41,844 nt of DNA from Candidatus Aegiribacteria sp. (lineage in GTDB: Bacteria; Fermentibacterota; Fermentibacteria; Fermentibacterales; JCC-6), in the NCBI GenBank assembly GCA_030613065.1, contig JAUWMQ010000009.1:1-41844 (forward strand). The letters are read 5' to 3'. Shown here piece by piece: positions 15,549-24,100 of the stretch (position 1 is its first letter; each line of letters starts with the position of its first letter). Position numbers and translations under genes: made by a program. Below the pieces are notes generated by a model. That model was given only the letters and a program-made list of their open reading frames with translations, was not told where the DNA came from and did no database searches.

Positions 15549-16529
15549 ATGCACGCAATAATCCCGGTTGCAGGAAAAGGTACAAGAATGCGGCCACTGA
15601 CCTGGTCTGTACCGAAGGTTCTTATTCGTTTTGCTGGAAATACTGTTCTGGGTCATATCATCGATGAACTGACAGCTTCCGGAGTAGACCATATAACGCT
15701 GATCGTTGGATATCTCGGCGATGAGATCGTAAAATGGACCAGAAATAAATATCCTGATATTCAGGTGGATTACGCTGTTCAGGAAAGAATGGACGGACTC
15801 GCATCCGCAGTACATCTTGCATCACCCATGACAGATGACGGACAGACCCTGGTTGTGCTGGGTGATACTCTCTTCAGGGCAGACCTTTCCCTTGCATTCA
15901 GTGATGAATCGAACATGATCGCAGTAAAAAGGGTGGATGACCCGAGTCGATTCGGCGTTGTAGTTCACGATGCCGGAAATGTTAAGAGACTGGTAGAGAA
16001 ACCATCTACCTTCGTTAGCAACCTCGCGATCGTGGGCATTTACGGATTTTCATCCGGCTCGATCCTTATGGATGCTATTTCACGTCTTATTGATAGCGGT
16101 AAAAAGACAAGAGGGGAATTCCAGCTGACTGACGCTATGCAGCTTATGCTTGAAGAGGGACAACATTTCGGGTGCTTTGAAGTGCAGGACTGGTACGATT
16201 GCGGTAAACCTGAAACCCTTCTGGAAACCAACCGGATTCTCCTTGATCTGGGAAAAGTTTCATCAGGTGGAGTCCATGAAAGTGCTGTAATAATACCGCC
16301 CGTAAGCATAGACGATGATGTGGAGATAATTTCTTCAATAGTGGGTCCTTATGTATCCATTGCTTCAGGTTCAGAGATAAGAGGTTCGATAGTCAGCAAT
16401 ACCATAATCGGCTTTCGTGCATGCCTCAGGAATACACATATCATAGATTCCATTATTGGTAATGAAGCGGATGTATCTGGTAAAGCTGTCAGTATTAACG
16501 CCGGCAGTTCATGCAGAATTGAAGTATAA
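15549..16529 (+). CDS. Sugar nucleotidyltransferase (RmlA/GlmU-like)
   Basis: The 326-residue enzyme begins MHAIIPVAGKGTRMRPLTWSVPKVLI, the nucleotide-binding GxGTRxxPxT...PK signature of sugar-1-phosphate nucleotidyltransferases. VVLGDTLF gives the metal-binding Asp, and LVEKPS is the sugar-binding EKP. From about residue 235 a left-handed beta-helix tail follows (SAVIIPPVSIDDDVEIISS...), as in archaeal-type bifunctional glucose-1-phosphate thymidylyltransferases. It makes an activated sugar from a sugar phosphate and NTP; the exact base and sugar cannot be decided. ATG 15549 directly follows the ptsI stop, with GGGAG upstream. It most likely supplies donor sugar for the two downstream glycosyltransferases. 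Confidence 0.88.
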   Translation: MHAIIPVAGKGTRMRPLTWSVPKVLIRFAGNTVLGHIIDELTASGVDHITLIVGYLGDEIVKWTRNKYPDIQVDYAVQERMDGLASAVHLASPMTDDGQTLVVLGDTLFRADLSLAFSDESNMIAVKRVDDPSRFGVVVHDAGNVKRLVEKPSTFVSNLAIVGIYGFSSGSILMDAISRLIDSGKKTRGEFQLTDAMQLMLEEGQHFGCFEVQDWYDCGKPETLLETNRILLDLGKVSSGGVHESAVIIPPVSIDDDVEIISSIVGPYVSIASGSEIRGSIVSNTIIGFRACLRNTHIIDSIIGNEADVSGKAVSINAGSSCRIEV

Positions 16530-17610
16530 GAACACTGAACGTAAGCTTTGCCACGCGACAGCTGTAATCTACGCTGACTCCCTTGCCAACAGAGGCGGAA
16601 CTGGCATCTACCTGAAGAGACTTCTTAAAGGTTTCTGTCAGTGTGATGCCAACGTTATCGCGGCAGTGGGCAGGAAACTTATGACTCCTTCTGAAGCACT
16701 CTCATATCAGCAATTTACTGGATGCATACGGAAAGTTATCAATGAAAACGCTATACTTCCTTCCATTACGGCATCCCTTTCTCCCTCGATCATTCATCTT
16801 CCCGCATTCTCCGGCAGGACGTCTCCCGGTGTTCCCTGCGCGGTTACACTTCATGATCTCGCATTCTGCAGGAATCCCTCATGGTTTCCATTCATAAGAT
16901 CCATTTATTACCGTCTTCATTTCAGGAATGTCGCGAGAAAAGCGGATGTGGTTATGGTTGATAGCGAATCAACTGGCATTGAAGCCCGGAAGCTTCTTGG
17001 AATTGAAGAGAGCAGAATAAGGAGAGTTTACCTTTCAACCGACTCATTCATGGCCGACCCAGGTGCATTCAGAAAAGAATTCTCCTTACAGCAGCGAAGG
17101 TATATTGTATTTGCAGGCACGATCGAACCAAGAAAGAATATTTCAGCGTTGCTTGATTCATGGGAGATTGTGAACAGAACCCATACCGATCTCCACCTTG
17201 TGATTGCGGGAAGATGGGGCTGGGGGCCAGAGGCACTCAGGAGAAAGCTGCTCGATACCGAAGGTATTATTCTGACCGGACCCCTTTCGGATACAATGCT
17301 TAAAAGCTGCATTTCAGGCGCTGAGCTTCTTGTCTACCCATCGTTATACGAGGGTTTCGGGCTGCCCCCCCTTGAAGCCGCTTCAGCTGGAGTTCCATCG
17401 GTGGTGACTCCGGCGTCTGCGCTGAAAGAGATCTATTCTGAGATCTCGATCGTTGCTGAAGGGTTTGATCCCGGTTCCATTGCCAGGTCCATCATGAATT
17501 CCCTTGACACTGATCATGATACGGAGTTGCTTATTGATTTTGCAGCAGGATTTTCAACTGAGCGGATGGCCGGAGAGGTACTGAAAGTGTATGGAGAGTT
17601 TGGAATATGA
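16471..17610 (+). CDS. Glycosyltransferase family 4 (GT-B)
   Basis: The protein shows the GT4 layout. The N-terminal Rossmann domain has GGTGIYLKRLLKGF and later LHDLAFCRNP. The C-terminal domain has FAGTIEPRKNISALLDSW, IAGRWGWG, and the donor-binding E-x7-E motif region YPSLYEGFGLPPLEAASAGVP. It should transfer a sugar from a nucleotide donor on the cytoplasmic side. The start is uncertain. TTG 16456, ATG 16462 and ATG 16471 all lie inside the previous gene, whereas the conserved core begins only near 16555 (AVIYADSLANRG). No ATG/GTG/TTG or SD is visible there, so an N-terminal tail of ~30 extra residues or an unusual start are both possible. It overlaps the next gene by ATGA. Confidence 0.87.
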   Translation: MYLVKLSVLTPAVHAELKYKNTERKLCHATAVIYADSLANRGGTGIYLKRLLKGFCQCDANVIAAVGRKLMTPSEALSYQQFTGCIRKVINENAILPSITASLSPSIIHLPAFSGRTSPGVPCAVTLHDLAFCRNPSWFPFIRSIYYRLHFRNVARKADVVMVDSESTGIEARKLLGIEESRIRRVYLSTDSFMADPGAFRKEFSLQQRRYIVFAGTIEPRKNISALLDSWEIVNRTHTDLHLVIAGRWGWGPEALRRKLLDTEGIILTGPLSDTMLKSCISGAELLVYPSLYEGFGLPPLEAASAGVPSVVTPASALKEIYSEISIVAEGFDPGSIARSIMNSLDTDHDTELLIDFAAGFSTERMAGEVLKVYGEFGI

Positions 17611-18686
17611 AAATTCTGCAGGTTTACAAAGACATCCATCCATTCGTGCGTGGTGGAATTGAAAGATACATTCACGATCTATCCATGTATCTCTCCGGGA
17701 GGGGACATGAGGTTGATGTTCTTGTGGCCGGCACCAAAGATTCTCCTCTAGAAGTTTCAGGGCTCAATGTAATAAAGTACCCATGTATATGCAGAATTCT
17801 CTCAAATCCGATATCTCCCCGTCTCAGCCATATTCTGAAAACGGTTCCTGCGGATGTTCTGCACTTTCATCTTCCCCTTCCTTCAGCTGTTACAGCATGG
17901 TTGATGTCGAGACGTGACACTCCCTACGTGGTCACTTATCACAGTGATATAGTCAGGCAGGCATTTTTGCTACCTCTGTACGGTCCTGTTCTCAGAAAGT
18001 TTCTGAAAGGTGCATTCAGAGTAATAGCCACATCGCCCATTTATCGAGATACTTCGAAATACTTGTCGAAACTTGAGAATATCGAAGTAATACCTATCGG
18101 TTCAGATCTTGATCTGTTCAAACCATCCGAGACCGCTAAGAAGGGAGATTATGTCCTCTTTGTAGGAAGATTCCGGATGTACAAAGGTATCAAAGTGCTT
18201 CTTGACGCCTGGAAGGAATTCCCCGAAAAAAGACTGATCATGGTTGGGGGAGGCCCGCTTGAGAACCAGGTACGCAGGAGAATTCTGGAGGAAAACCTCA
18301 ATATCGAAATTGTAAGCAACCCATCGGACCAGGAACTTGTTGAACTCTATCAGCAGGCCAGATGCCTCGTTCTGCCATCCACATTGAGAAGTGAAGCCTT
18401 CGGGATGGTCCAGACCGAAGCAATGGCATGCGGTATTCCCGTTATAAGTACAGCTCTTCCAACTGGAGTCCCGTGGGTTAACGCTTCTGGTATTTCCGGT
18501 CTTGTCATTCCACCGGGTGATCCCGGCGCCCTCGCTGCTGCTGTGAGGAAACTTGACGATCCTCATCTTCATTCTTTGCTCGCAGCAGGTGCCCTTGAGA
18601 GGGCGGAGCACTGCTTTAATGCTGTACACTTATTTATACGCGTTGAATCTCTTTTAAAAGAAGCAGCCTTTGCGAAAATCAACTGA
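17607..18686 (+). CDS. Glycosyltransferase family 4 (GT-B)
   Basis: This 359-residue GT4 enzyme begins MKILQVYKDIHPFVRGGIERYIHDL, the usual GGIE/GGxE acceptor-side loop. Then come YHSDIVRQ, FVGRFRMYKGIKVLLDAW, VGGGPLENQVR, and the E-x7-E region LRSEAFGMVQTEAMACGIPVIS. PimA/WcaI-type mannosyl- or glucosyltransferases look like this, but the exact sugar is not readable. ATG 17607 overlaps the previous stop by 4 nt. The pair of GT4 genes after a nucleotidyltransferase suggests a short glycan or glycolipid pathway. The end overlaps the next gene by 17 nt. Confidence 0.9.
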   Translation: MKILQVYKDIHPFVRGGIERYIHDLSMYLSGRGHEVDVLVAGTKDSPLEVSGLNVIKYPCICRILSNPISPRLSHILKTVPADVLHFHLPLPSAVTAWLMSRRDTPYVVTYHSDIVRQAFLLPLYGPVLRKFLKGAFRVIATSPIYRDTSKYLSKLENIEVIPIGSDLDLFKPSETAKKGDYVLFVGRFRMYKGIKVLLDAWKEFPEKRLIMVGGGPLENQVRRRILEENLNIEIVSNPSDQELVELYQQARCLVLPSTLRSEAFGMVQTEAMACGIPVISTALPTGVPWVNASGISGLVIPPGDPGALAAAVRKLDDPHLHSLLAAGALERAEHCFNAVHLFIRVESLLKEAAFAKIN

Positions 18687-19209
18687 AGATAAGAAAAACC
18701 GGGTTAGAATTGAAGTACTGCTTGTAATACTGGCTATAGGAGCCTCTGTTATTGAGAGCATCATCCCCAGACCAATTCCTTTCATTAAACCGGGGCTGGC
18801 AAATGTAGTAACTGTTGCCGCAATTATTAAATACGGTTTCTGGACAGGCCTCAGGGTAAATATTTTAAGGGCAACAGGCGCAGCAATTTTCATTGGGATC
18901 ATTGCGACACCCACATATCTCCTTTCTCTTTCAGGTGGAATTGCTTCAGCTCTGGTAATGGGGAGTGTTAGAAGAGTATTATCCGTTACTGGAATGTCAG
19001 TTGCTGGAAGCCTGGCAAGTCTGTACATCCAGCTGCTGACAGCTTCCGTAATACTTCCTGGACTTCCTGCGGGAGGCCTTATCCTGCCACTTTCAATCTG
19101 GGGTACCCTTTCAGGAACTATTACAGGTATTGTAGCTATTGTACTTTTGCGGAGAGGTTTTCCCTGGATTCATGATTCAGGGGTTGATTTGGTAAGTCTG
19201 CCAAAATAG
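18670..19209 (+). CDS. Gx transporter family protein (Hpre_diP_synt_I-like membrane protein)
   Basis: The 179-residue protein has five or six hydrophobic segments. It contains the family pattern ESIIPRPIPFIKPGLANVVTV followed by ATPTYLLSLSGGIASALVM, typical of proteins once named heptaprenyl diphosphate synthase component I and now treated as ECF-type Gx transporter subunits. The substrate is unknown. In other bacteria this gene often sits by polyprenyl synthase, FMN-binding or NusG_II-domain genes; here it follows a glycosyltransferase. It starts at TTG 18670 inside the previous gene with only a weak SD. Confidence 0.75.
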   Translation: MRKSTEDKKNRVRIEVLLVILAIGASVIESIIPRPIPFIKPGLANVVTVAAIIKYGFWTGLRVNILRATGAAIFIGIIATPTYLLSLSGGIASALVMGSVRRVLSVTGMSVAGSLASLYIQLLTASVILPGLPAGGLILPLSIWGTLSGTITGIVAIVLLRRGFPWIHDSGVDLVSLPK

Positions 19210-19229
19210 ATTACATTGCTGGAGGAGAT

Positions 19230-19502
19230 TTGCTTCACAACCGTTCGACCACATTCTGGATAACCATTTCATTCTTCGGAATGATGACAGGTACAATATT
19301 GGGAGAAGCAATAGCAGTTCTACTTCCTGAATCATCCACGGTTCTTCGATCATTTTTCGGTGGAGCCCTGGAGTTTTCAGTAGGTCCGATCGGGTTCGAT
19401 CTGATCGTATTCAAATTTGCTCTTGAGGAGATTGCTTTCAAGCTTAATCTTATGAGTTTTGCGGGACTGATGTTTGTAGGTTATCTTTACCGCTGGTTCT
19501 GA
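19230..19502 (+). CDS. DUF4321 family small membrane protein
   Basis: This 90-residue protein has two likely membrane segments (near residues 8-30 and 68-88), and a conserved ending with FKFALEEIAFKLNLMSFAGLMFVGYLY that resembles DUF4321. The function of that family is unknown. It starts at TTG 19230 shortly after GGAGGAG. It lies between a transporter subunit and tatA, in an apparent operon with both. Confidence 0.65.
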   Translation: MLHNRSTTFWITISFFGMMTGTILGEAIAVLLPESSTVLRSFFGGALEFSVGPIGFDLIVFKFALEEIAFKLNLMSFAGLMFVGYLYRWF

Positions 19503-19531
19503 TACAGTACTTAAGGACAGGAGGTATTACG

Positions 19532-19735
19532 ATGTTTCGTCCAGGTACTGGTGAAATAATACTTATTGTTGTAGTTCTTATACTTCTTTTCGGAGCAAAA
19601 AGAATTCCGGATCTGGCCAGATCGGTTGGGCAGGCGCTCAACATGTTCAGAAAGGGTATGAAAGAAGGTATTTCGGATATAGAGAACGATGAAGAGGATT
19701 CTGGAAACGGGGAAAATACGGATGGCCACAGTTAG
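19532..19735 (+). CDS. tatA: Sec-independent protein translocase TatA/TatE
   Basis: This 67-residue protein has the TatA form: a short N-terminus, one membrane helix (EIILIVVVLILLFGA), the FGAKRIPDLARSVGQAL hinge and amphipathic helix, and an acidic tail (DIENDEEDSG). TatA oligomers help move folded proteins across the cytoplasmic membrane with TatC. No tatC is visible in the window. It starts at ATG 19532 after GGAGGT. TatB is less likely because of the short length. The gene overlaps the start of the MglA-like GTPase by 14 nt. Confidence 0.93.
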   Translation: MFRPGTGEIILIVVVLILLFGAKRIPDLARSVGQALNMFRKGMKEGISDIENDEEDSGNGENTDGHS

Positions 19736-20330
19736 CTACAGTTCAAGAGAAATTGATTGTAAACTAGTGTACGCAGGACCTGGATTATCTGGTAAAACAA
19801 CAAATGTCAAGTTTATTCACAGCCAGATACCTTCCAGTGACCGTGGAAAGCTTATTTCTTTAGCCACTGGTAACGAACGAACTCTGTTTTTTGATTTCCT
19901 TCCGATTAATACAGGTACTATATATGGATTCAAAGTTAGACTCCATCTGTACAGTGTACCAGGACAGGCGATGTATACCGACAGCCGTCAGCTGATTCTG
20001 CAGGGTGTTGACGGTATTATATTCGTTGCCGATTCGCAGAGAGCCAGAATGGATGCGAACATAGCGAGTCTGCGCGATCTGAAGGATAATCTCAAGGGTA
20101 CGAAGCGAAAAGGCCTCAGCCTTGTACTCCAGACCAACAAGCGAGACCTCCCGGATATTCTTCCCACTGAGGTTATAAGAAAACGGCTTGGTCTTGAAAG
20201 GATTCCGTGTATCGAATCCATTGCCACGGATGGCACAGGTGTGTTTGAAACCCTCAGGAAAGCAAGCCGTATCGTTATGCGCAGGCTTCACCGCCAGTTC
20301 TCTCTAGCAATTGAACAGAAGCGAGGCTGA
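19722..20330 (+). CDS. MglA-like small Ras-type GTPase, copy 1
   Basis: This GTPase is 202 residues from ATG 19722. The G1 P-loop is GPGLSGKTTN, the G3 region is LYSVPGQ in place of the Ras DTAGQ, and G4 is TNKRDLP. FVADSQ and the pattern ERTLFFDFLPI are typical of MglA, the polarity and motility switch of Myxococcus and relatives. No MglB (roadblock) partner lies beside it. The track's start at 19689 would read through part of tatA, and Met 19722 gives the standard N-terminus. The next gene encodes a zinc-ribbon membrane protein, possibly a partner. The function here is unknown; polarity, gliding or cell-surface control are the family's known roles. Confidence 0.9.
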   Translation: MATVSYSSREIDCKLVYAGPGLSGKTTNVKFIHSQIPSSDRGKLISLATGNERTLFFDFLPINTGTIYGFKVRLHLYSVPGQAMYTDSRQLILQGVDGIIFVADSQRARMDANIASLRDLKDNLKGTKRKGLSLVLQTNKRDLPDILPTEVIRKRLGLERIPCIESIATDGTGVFETLRKASRIVMRRLHRQFSLAIEQKRG

Positions 20331-20331
20331 A

Positions 20332-21822
20332 TTGAATCAGAGACGGATGGTTGACCTTCTTCTTGTAAGACTTACCAGAGAAGACGAAAAAGCAAAAGTA
20401 ATAGATCTGCTCATGAGTGAACTTGGAATGTCCAGAGAAGAAGCAAAGAAAAAGGTCGATAATTCTCCCAATGTTCTCATTGAGGGTATGGAAATGGAGC
20501 AGGGCAGAATACATCAGGACAGGATGTATCCATTCGTAGATCTGCTACCGAGGCATTACAAAGCTGATTCCACCGATTTAATTAAAAATGTCAGCGAACC
20601 CGCAGAAAAAGTAAGCGAATCTGAAGAATCCCCCTTTGAACTGATCACAGAAGATTTCCATCCTTTGGAAGAAGAGAAATCCGATACAGTTGAAACAGGT
20701 GACATTTACTATAACCAGAGTGCTGTATCAGAAGATAGTACTGAGCGTAAGGCGTTTAATGATGCTGACGATGATTCTCTCATTATCACCTCAGCTTCCG
20801 AAGAAATGCTTACAGTTGAAAGGTGCCACATCTGCGGCAGAACTCCTGTAGGCGACCAGAAGCTTGCTCCCTGTCAAACATGCGGTGAGCTTACATGCTC
20901 AGAATGCTACAACAGAAAGTACCACGTATGCGATAAGTGTGTTACAGAGGGCAGGGCTGTGGACAGACCTCTTGACTCTGTACCTGAATCAAGAAAAAAC
21001 ATTCAAGTGCCAGACAGCCCCGTACAGGCGGCGAAAGTTTCATCGAAAAGAAAATACGGACATGCAAAAACCAGAAATCACAACAGAATTCTACCGCTGA
21101 CTATTATTATAACAGTTCTGGTTCTGGTTGCAGCCTTCGTGATTGTCGATCCTATGAATCTCTTATCTTCCCCCCCTACGGAGGATATTTCAGAATACAC
21201 TGTTGTTAATGGGGTCGATTCGTCCGCAGTAGTAGTAGTGCCGGACACAACCTTTGTTCTGGAAGCTGATACAACTTTAACTCCTGTTGATTCACTGCTG
21301 GCGGATACCACACTTGCTATCAGATACATTTCACTTGCTGATATTTCTGTGCCTGATTCCCTTGGAATCGCTGATGAATATTCCCTTCCCAGAACTCTTA
21401 CTTCATCATCTGTTAGAGGGATAGAGATCCAGACCGATTCTCTCCCCTTCGTTGCGGATTTCCTCGGTCAGCTGGCATTCGTTTACTCCATCGAGTTCGA
21501 CGGTATTTCATTGATCCGCACAGATGACGGATTCGACATTCTTTTAATGTCCATTCTCCATCCTGAACCGGCGGAAAAAAGAGCGGCACTGCTGGGCAGT
21601 CTTGGCACGATGCTCGATTCAACAGTTATTGATCAGATGGTTCTCTACTACAGAGAAAACCAGTATTACGAGGCAACATTGTTCTCATTCACAGCTGACA
21701 GCTTCTCTGTCCTTGCAAGGTCCAACAGCCCTAACTTCCTGCAGAGAAAACAGGCTGTCATACCGGAAACAACGGAACTGATCACCGGCAGAGTCTTAGA
21801 GTGGATGACAGATCTGGACTGA
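20332..21822 (+). CDS. Hypothetical membrane protein with zinc-ribbon
   Basis: Not recognised as a named family. From TTG 20332 (GCGAGG upstream) it is 496 residues. The N-terminal ~45 residues are helical and charged. An acidic low-complexity stretch follows. Next comes a cysteine-rich zinc-binding module (CHICGRTPVG, CQTCGELTCSECY, CDKC, about residues 163-205), then one membrane helix near 258-277 (LPLTIIITVLVLVAAFVIV). The C-terminal ~220 residues would lie outside the membrane and have no motif I know. It starts just after the MglA-like GTPase stop, so it may relay signals between that switch and the envelope. That is inference only. Confidence 0.75.
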   Translation: MNQRRMVDLLLVRLTREDEKAKVIDLLMSELGMSREEAKKKVDNSPNVLIEGMEMEQGRIHQDRMYPFVDLLPRHYKADSTDLIKNVSEPAEKVSESEESPFELITEDFHPLEEEKSDTVETGDIYYNQSAVSEDSTERKAFNDADDDSLIITSASEEMLTVERCHICGRTPVGDQKLAPCQTCGELTCSECYNRKYHVCDKCVTEGRAVDRPLDSVPESRKNIQVPDSPVQAAKVSSKRKYGHAKTRNHNRILPLTIIITVLVLVAAFVIVDPMNLLSSPPTEDISEYTVVNGVDSSAVVVVPDTTFVLEADTTLTPVDSLLADTTLAIRYISLADISVPDSLGIADEYSLPRTLTSSSVRGIEIQTDSLPFVADFLGQLAFVYSIEFDGISLIRTDDGFDILLMSILHPEPAEKRAALLGSLGTMLDSTVIDQMVLYYRENQYYEATLFSFTADSFSVLARSNSPNFLQRKQAVIPETTELITGRVLEWMTDLD

Positions 21823-21892
21823 TCATGTACACTTTCATAAATTTTTTAGAAAAAATATTATTCCCTAGAAATTATGCATTAATGAAAGACCT

Positions 21893-24100
21893 ATGAATAA
21901 GAATAAGATCCTTGTAATTATTGAATCACCGGCAAAGGCCAGAAGTCTTCGCAGCTATCTAGGTGAGAACTACGAAATCGTAGCTTCAAACGGTCATATC
22001 AGAGATCTTCCGAAGAACTATCTGGGTGTTGATGAGAGCAACGGCTTCAAACCAACCTATACGATATTGCCGGAAAAAAGAAAAACAGTCACCCAGCTTA
22101 AGAAGACAGCAAAGGGATACTCCAGAATATTTCTCGCTGCCGACCCTGACCGTGAGGGAGAAGCTATCTGCTGGCACCTGTCGCAGATACTGGAAAGAAA
22201 AGGCGTTGTATTCAGCAGACTCAGATTCAATGCGATAACGAAAAATACTATTCTAAAATCTATTAAAAATCCGAGTTCCATAGATATGCAGCAAGTGGAC
22301 GCTCAGCAGGCAAGACGGGTAATGGATCGGCTTGTGGGTTACAAGGTCTCATCCTGGCTGCAGAGGATAATGGGGAAGGGCAAGAGTGCCGGAAGAGTTC
22401 AATCCGTAGCTTTGAGGATGATCCAGGAGCGCGAGGACGCTATAAGCAGCTTCGTACCGGTTGAATACTGGCTGATTGACGCAGAATTTACCCAGGGTGA
22501 GCATTCCTTCAGTGCTTCACTTTGCAGGATAGATGAAAATCCATCATGTAAACCGGGGAAGCATCCAGCTCGAGAGGATGAAGCAGAACTCATCATCGAA
22601 AGGATTAAGAAGAGAGGTATTAACTGGGAAATCTCACAGGTCATTTCCAGAGAGAAAGCAGTTACACCTCCTCCGCCGTTTATAACCAGCACACTTCAGC
22701 AGTCCGCCTCAAATCGACTCTCCTTTTCACCATCGAGAACCATGTCAATCGCCCAGCAGCTTTACGAGGGTGTATCCTTCGGAAGCAGCGAAAGGAGAGG
22801 ACTCATTACATACATGCGTACTGATTCTGTAAGGATGAGCCCTGACGGTCTGAATAGCTGCAGGGAATACCTTGAGGAAAGGTACGGCTCGGATGCATTG
22901 ACTTGCAAAGCACGAAGGTACAGAAGTTCAAAGGGTTCACAGGATGCTCATGAAGCGATAAGACCTGTGGATATCCGACTTACCCCTGAAGAACTTGAAT
23001 CTATACTTACACCTCCTCAACTCTCGTTGTACAGGCTTATCTGGAATCGCTATGCTGCTACACAGCTTAAGGATGCAATAATCAGGAATATTACGGTTAC
23101 AGTTTCGGGTGCAGGGCTTGAATTCAGCGCTATAGGAGAAATACTCCTGAAGCGTGGTTTTTCTAAGATCGATCGAGCTTTCGTTAGTACAAAGAACCAG
23201 CTGCCACAGCTGAACAAGGGAAAGGTTCTACTTGAATCCTTCAATAAGGAGCAGAAGTTCACATCTCCGCCCCCGAGATTCTCAGAGGCAAGACTTGTAG
23301 CGGAAATGAAGAAAGTCGGCATAGGAAGACCCTCAACATATGTAAGCACAATAAAAACACTCAGAATGAGAGAATATGTTGAAAAGGATGAAAAAGTCCT
23401 CAGGCCTACTGAGCTTGGAACTACAACCGTACGTTTACTTGTCAGGATGTTTCCACACATTTTCAAGGTGGATTTCACCGCAAGAATGGAAGAACTCCTT
23501 GATTCTGTCGCAAAGGGCACTGAAACCTATCCTGGAGCTCTGAAACAGCTGAGTCTTCCGCTTGAATCCTCCATGCAGATGGCTATGAAGAACACTGAAA
23601 GTTTCAGAAATGAACTGCAGGAGGACACTGGAGAGGTGTGTCCTGAATGTGGTGCACCTATTGTTATTCGATGGGGCAGATATGGAAAATTCAAAGCCTG
23701 CACATCATTTCCCAGATGCAGATACTCCAGCCCGATTGAAGAAGATAATTCATCGGAATACGAGGGCAGAAAATGCCCTGAATGCGGCAACAGTCTTTTA
23801 CTGAAAACGGGAAGGTACGGAAAGTACCTCAGCTGCTCCAATCATCCCGGGTGCAAGCATACAGAACCAGTTCCGACAGGCGTTCCCTGTCCTGAAGAGG
23901 GATGCAATGGAGAGCTTGTTGAGAAAAAATCCCGCAGAGGAAGAGTGTTCTATGCCTGTAACAGATACCCGGAATGCAAATACGCCGTCTGGAACAAACC
24001 GATTGATAATACCTGTCCCAGATGCGGTTTTCCTATTTTGATTGAGAAGAATAAGAAAGGTATCTGGTGTCCCAGTTGCAGGAAGAAAATTGTAATTTGA
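21893..24100 (+). CDS. topA: DNA topoisomerase I
   Basis: The 735-residue type IA topoisomerase relaxes negative supercoils. The TOPRIM domain shows IIESPAKA (catalytic Glu) and DPDREGEAI (metal-binding acids). The active-site Tyr is in GLITYMRTDSVRMS, and the strand-passage domains follow, with GIGRPSTYVSTI. The C-terminus carries four zinc-ribbon units (CPECGAP, CPECGNS, CPEEGCNG, CPRCGFP). It starts at ATG 21893; a possible weak promoter with TATTAT at 21856-21861 lies in the AT-rich gap before it. The stop overlaps the xerC start as TTGA. The length and order of domains are standard. Confidence 0.97.
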   Translation: MNKNKILVIIESPAKARSLRSYLGENYEIVASNGHIRDLPKNYLGVDESNGFKPTYTILPEKRKTVTQLKKTAKGYSRIFLAADPDREGEAICWHLSQILERKGVVFSRLRFNAITKNTILKSIKNPSSIDMQQVDAQQARRVMDRLVGYKVSSWLQRIMGKGKSAGRVQSVALRMIQEREDAISSFVPVEYWLIDAEFTQGEHSFSASLCRIDENPSCKPGKHPAREDEAELIIERIKKRGINWEISQVISREKAVTPPPPFITSTLQQSASNRLSFSPSRTMSIAQQLYEGVSFGSSERRGLITYMRTDSVRMSPDGLNSCREYLEERYGSDALTCKARRYRSSKGSQDAHEAIRPVDIRLTPEELESILTPPQLSLYRLIWNRYAATQLKDAIIRNITVTVSGAGLEFSAIGEILLKRGFSKIDRAFVSTKNQLPQLNKGKVLLESFNKEQKFTSPPPRFSEARLVAEMKKVGIGRPSTYVSTIKTLRMREYVEKDEKVLRPTELGTTTVRLLVRMFPHIFKVDFTARMEELLDSVAKGTETYPGALKQLSLPLESSMQMAMKNTESFRNELQEDTGEVCPECGAPIVIRWGRYGKFKACTSFPRCRYSSPIEEDNSSEYEGRKCPECGNSLLLKTGRYGKYLSCSNHPGCKHTEPVPTGVPCPEEGCNGELVEKKSRRGRVFYACNRYPECKYAVWNKPIDNTCPRCGFPILIEKNKKGIWCPSCRKKIVI

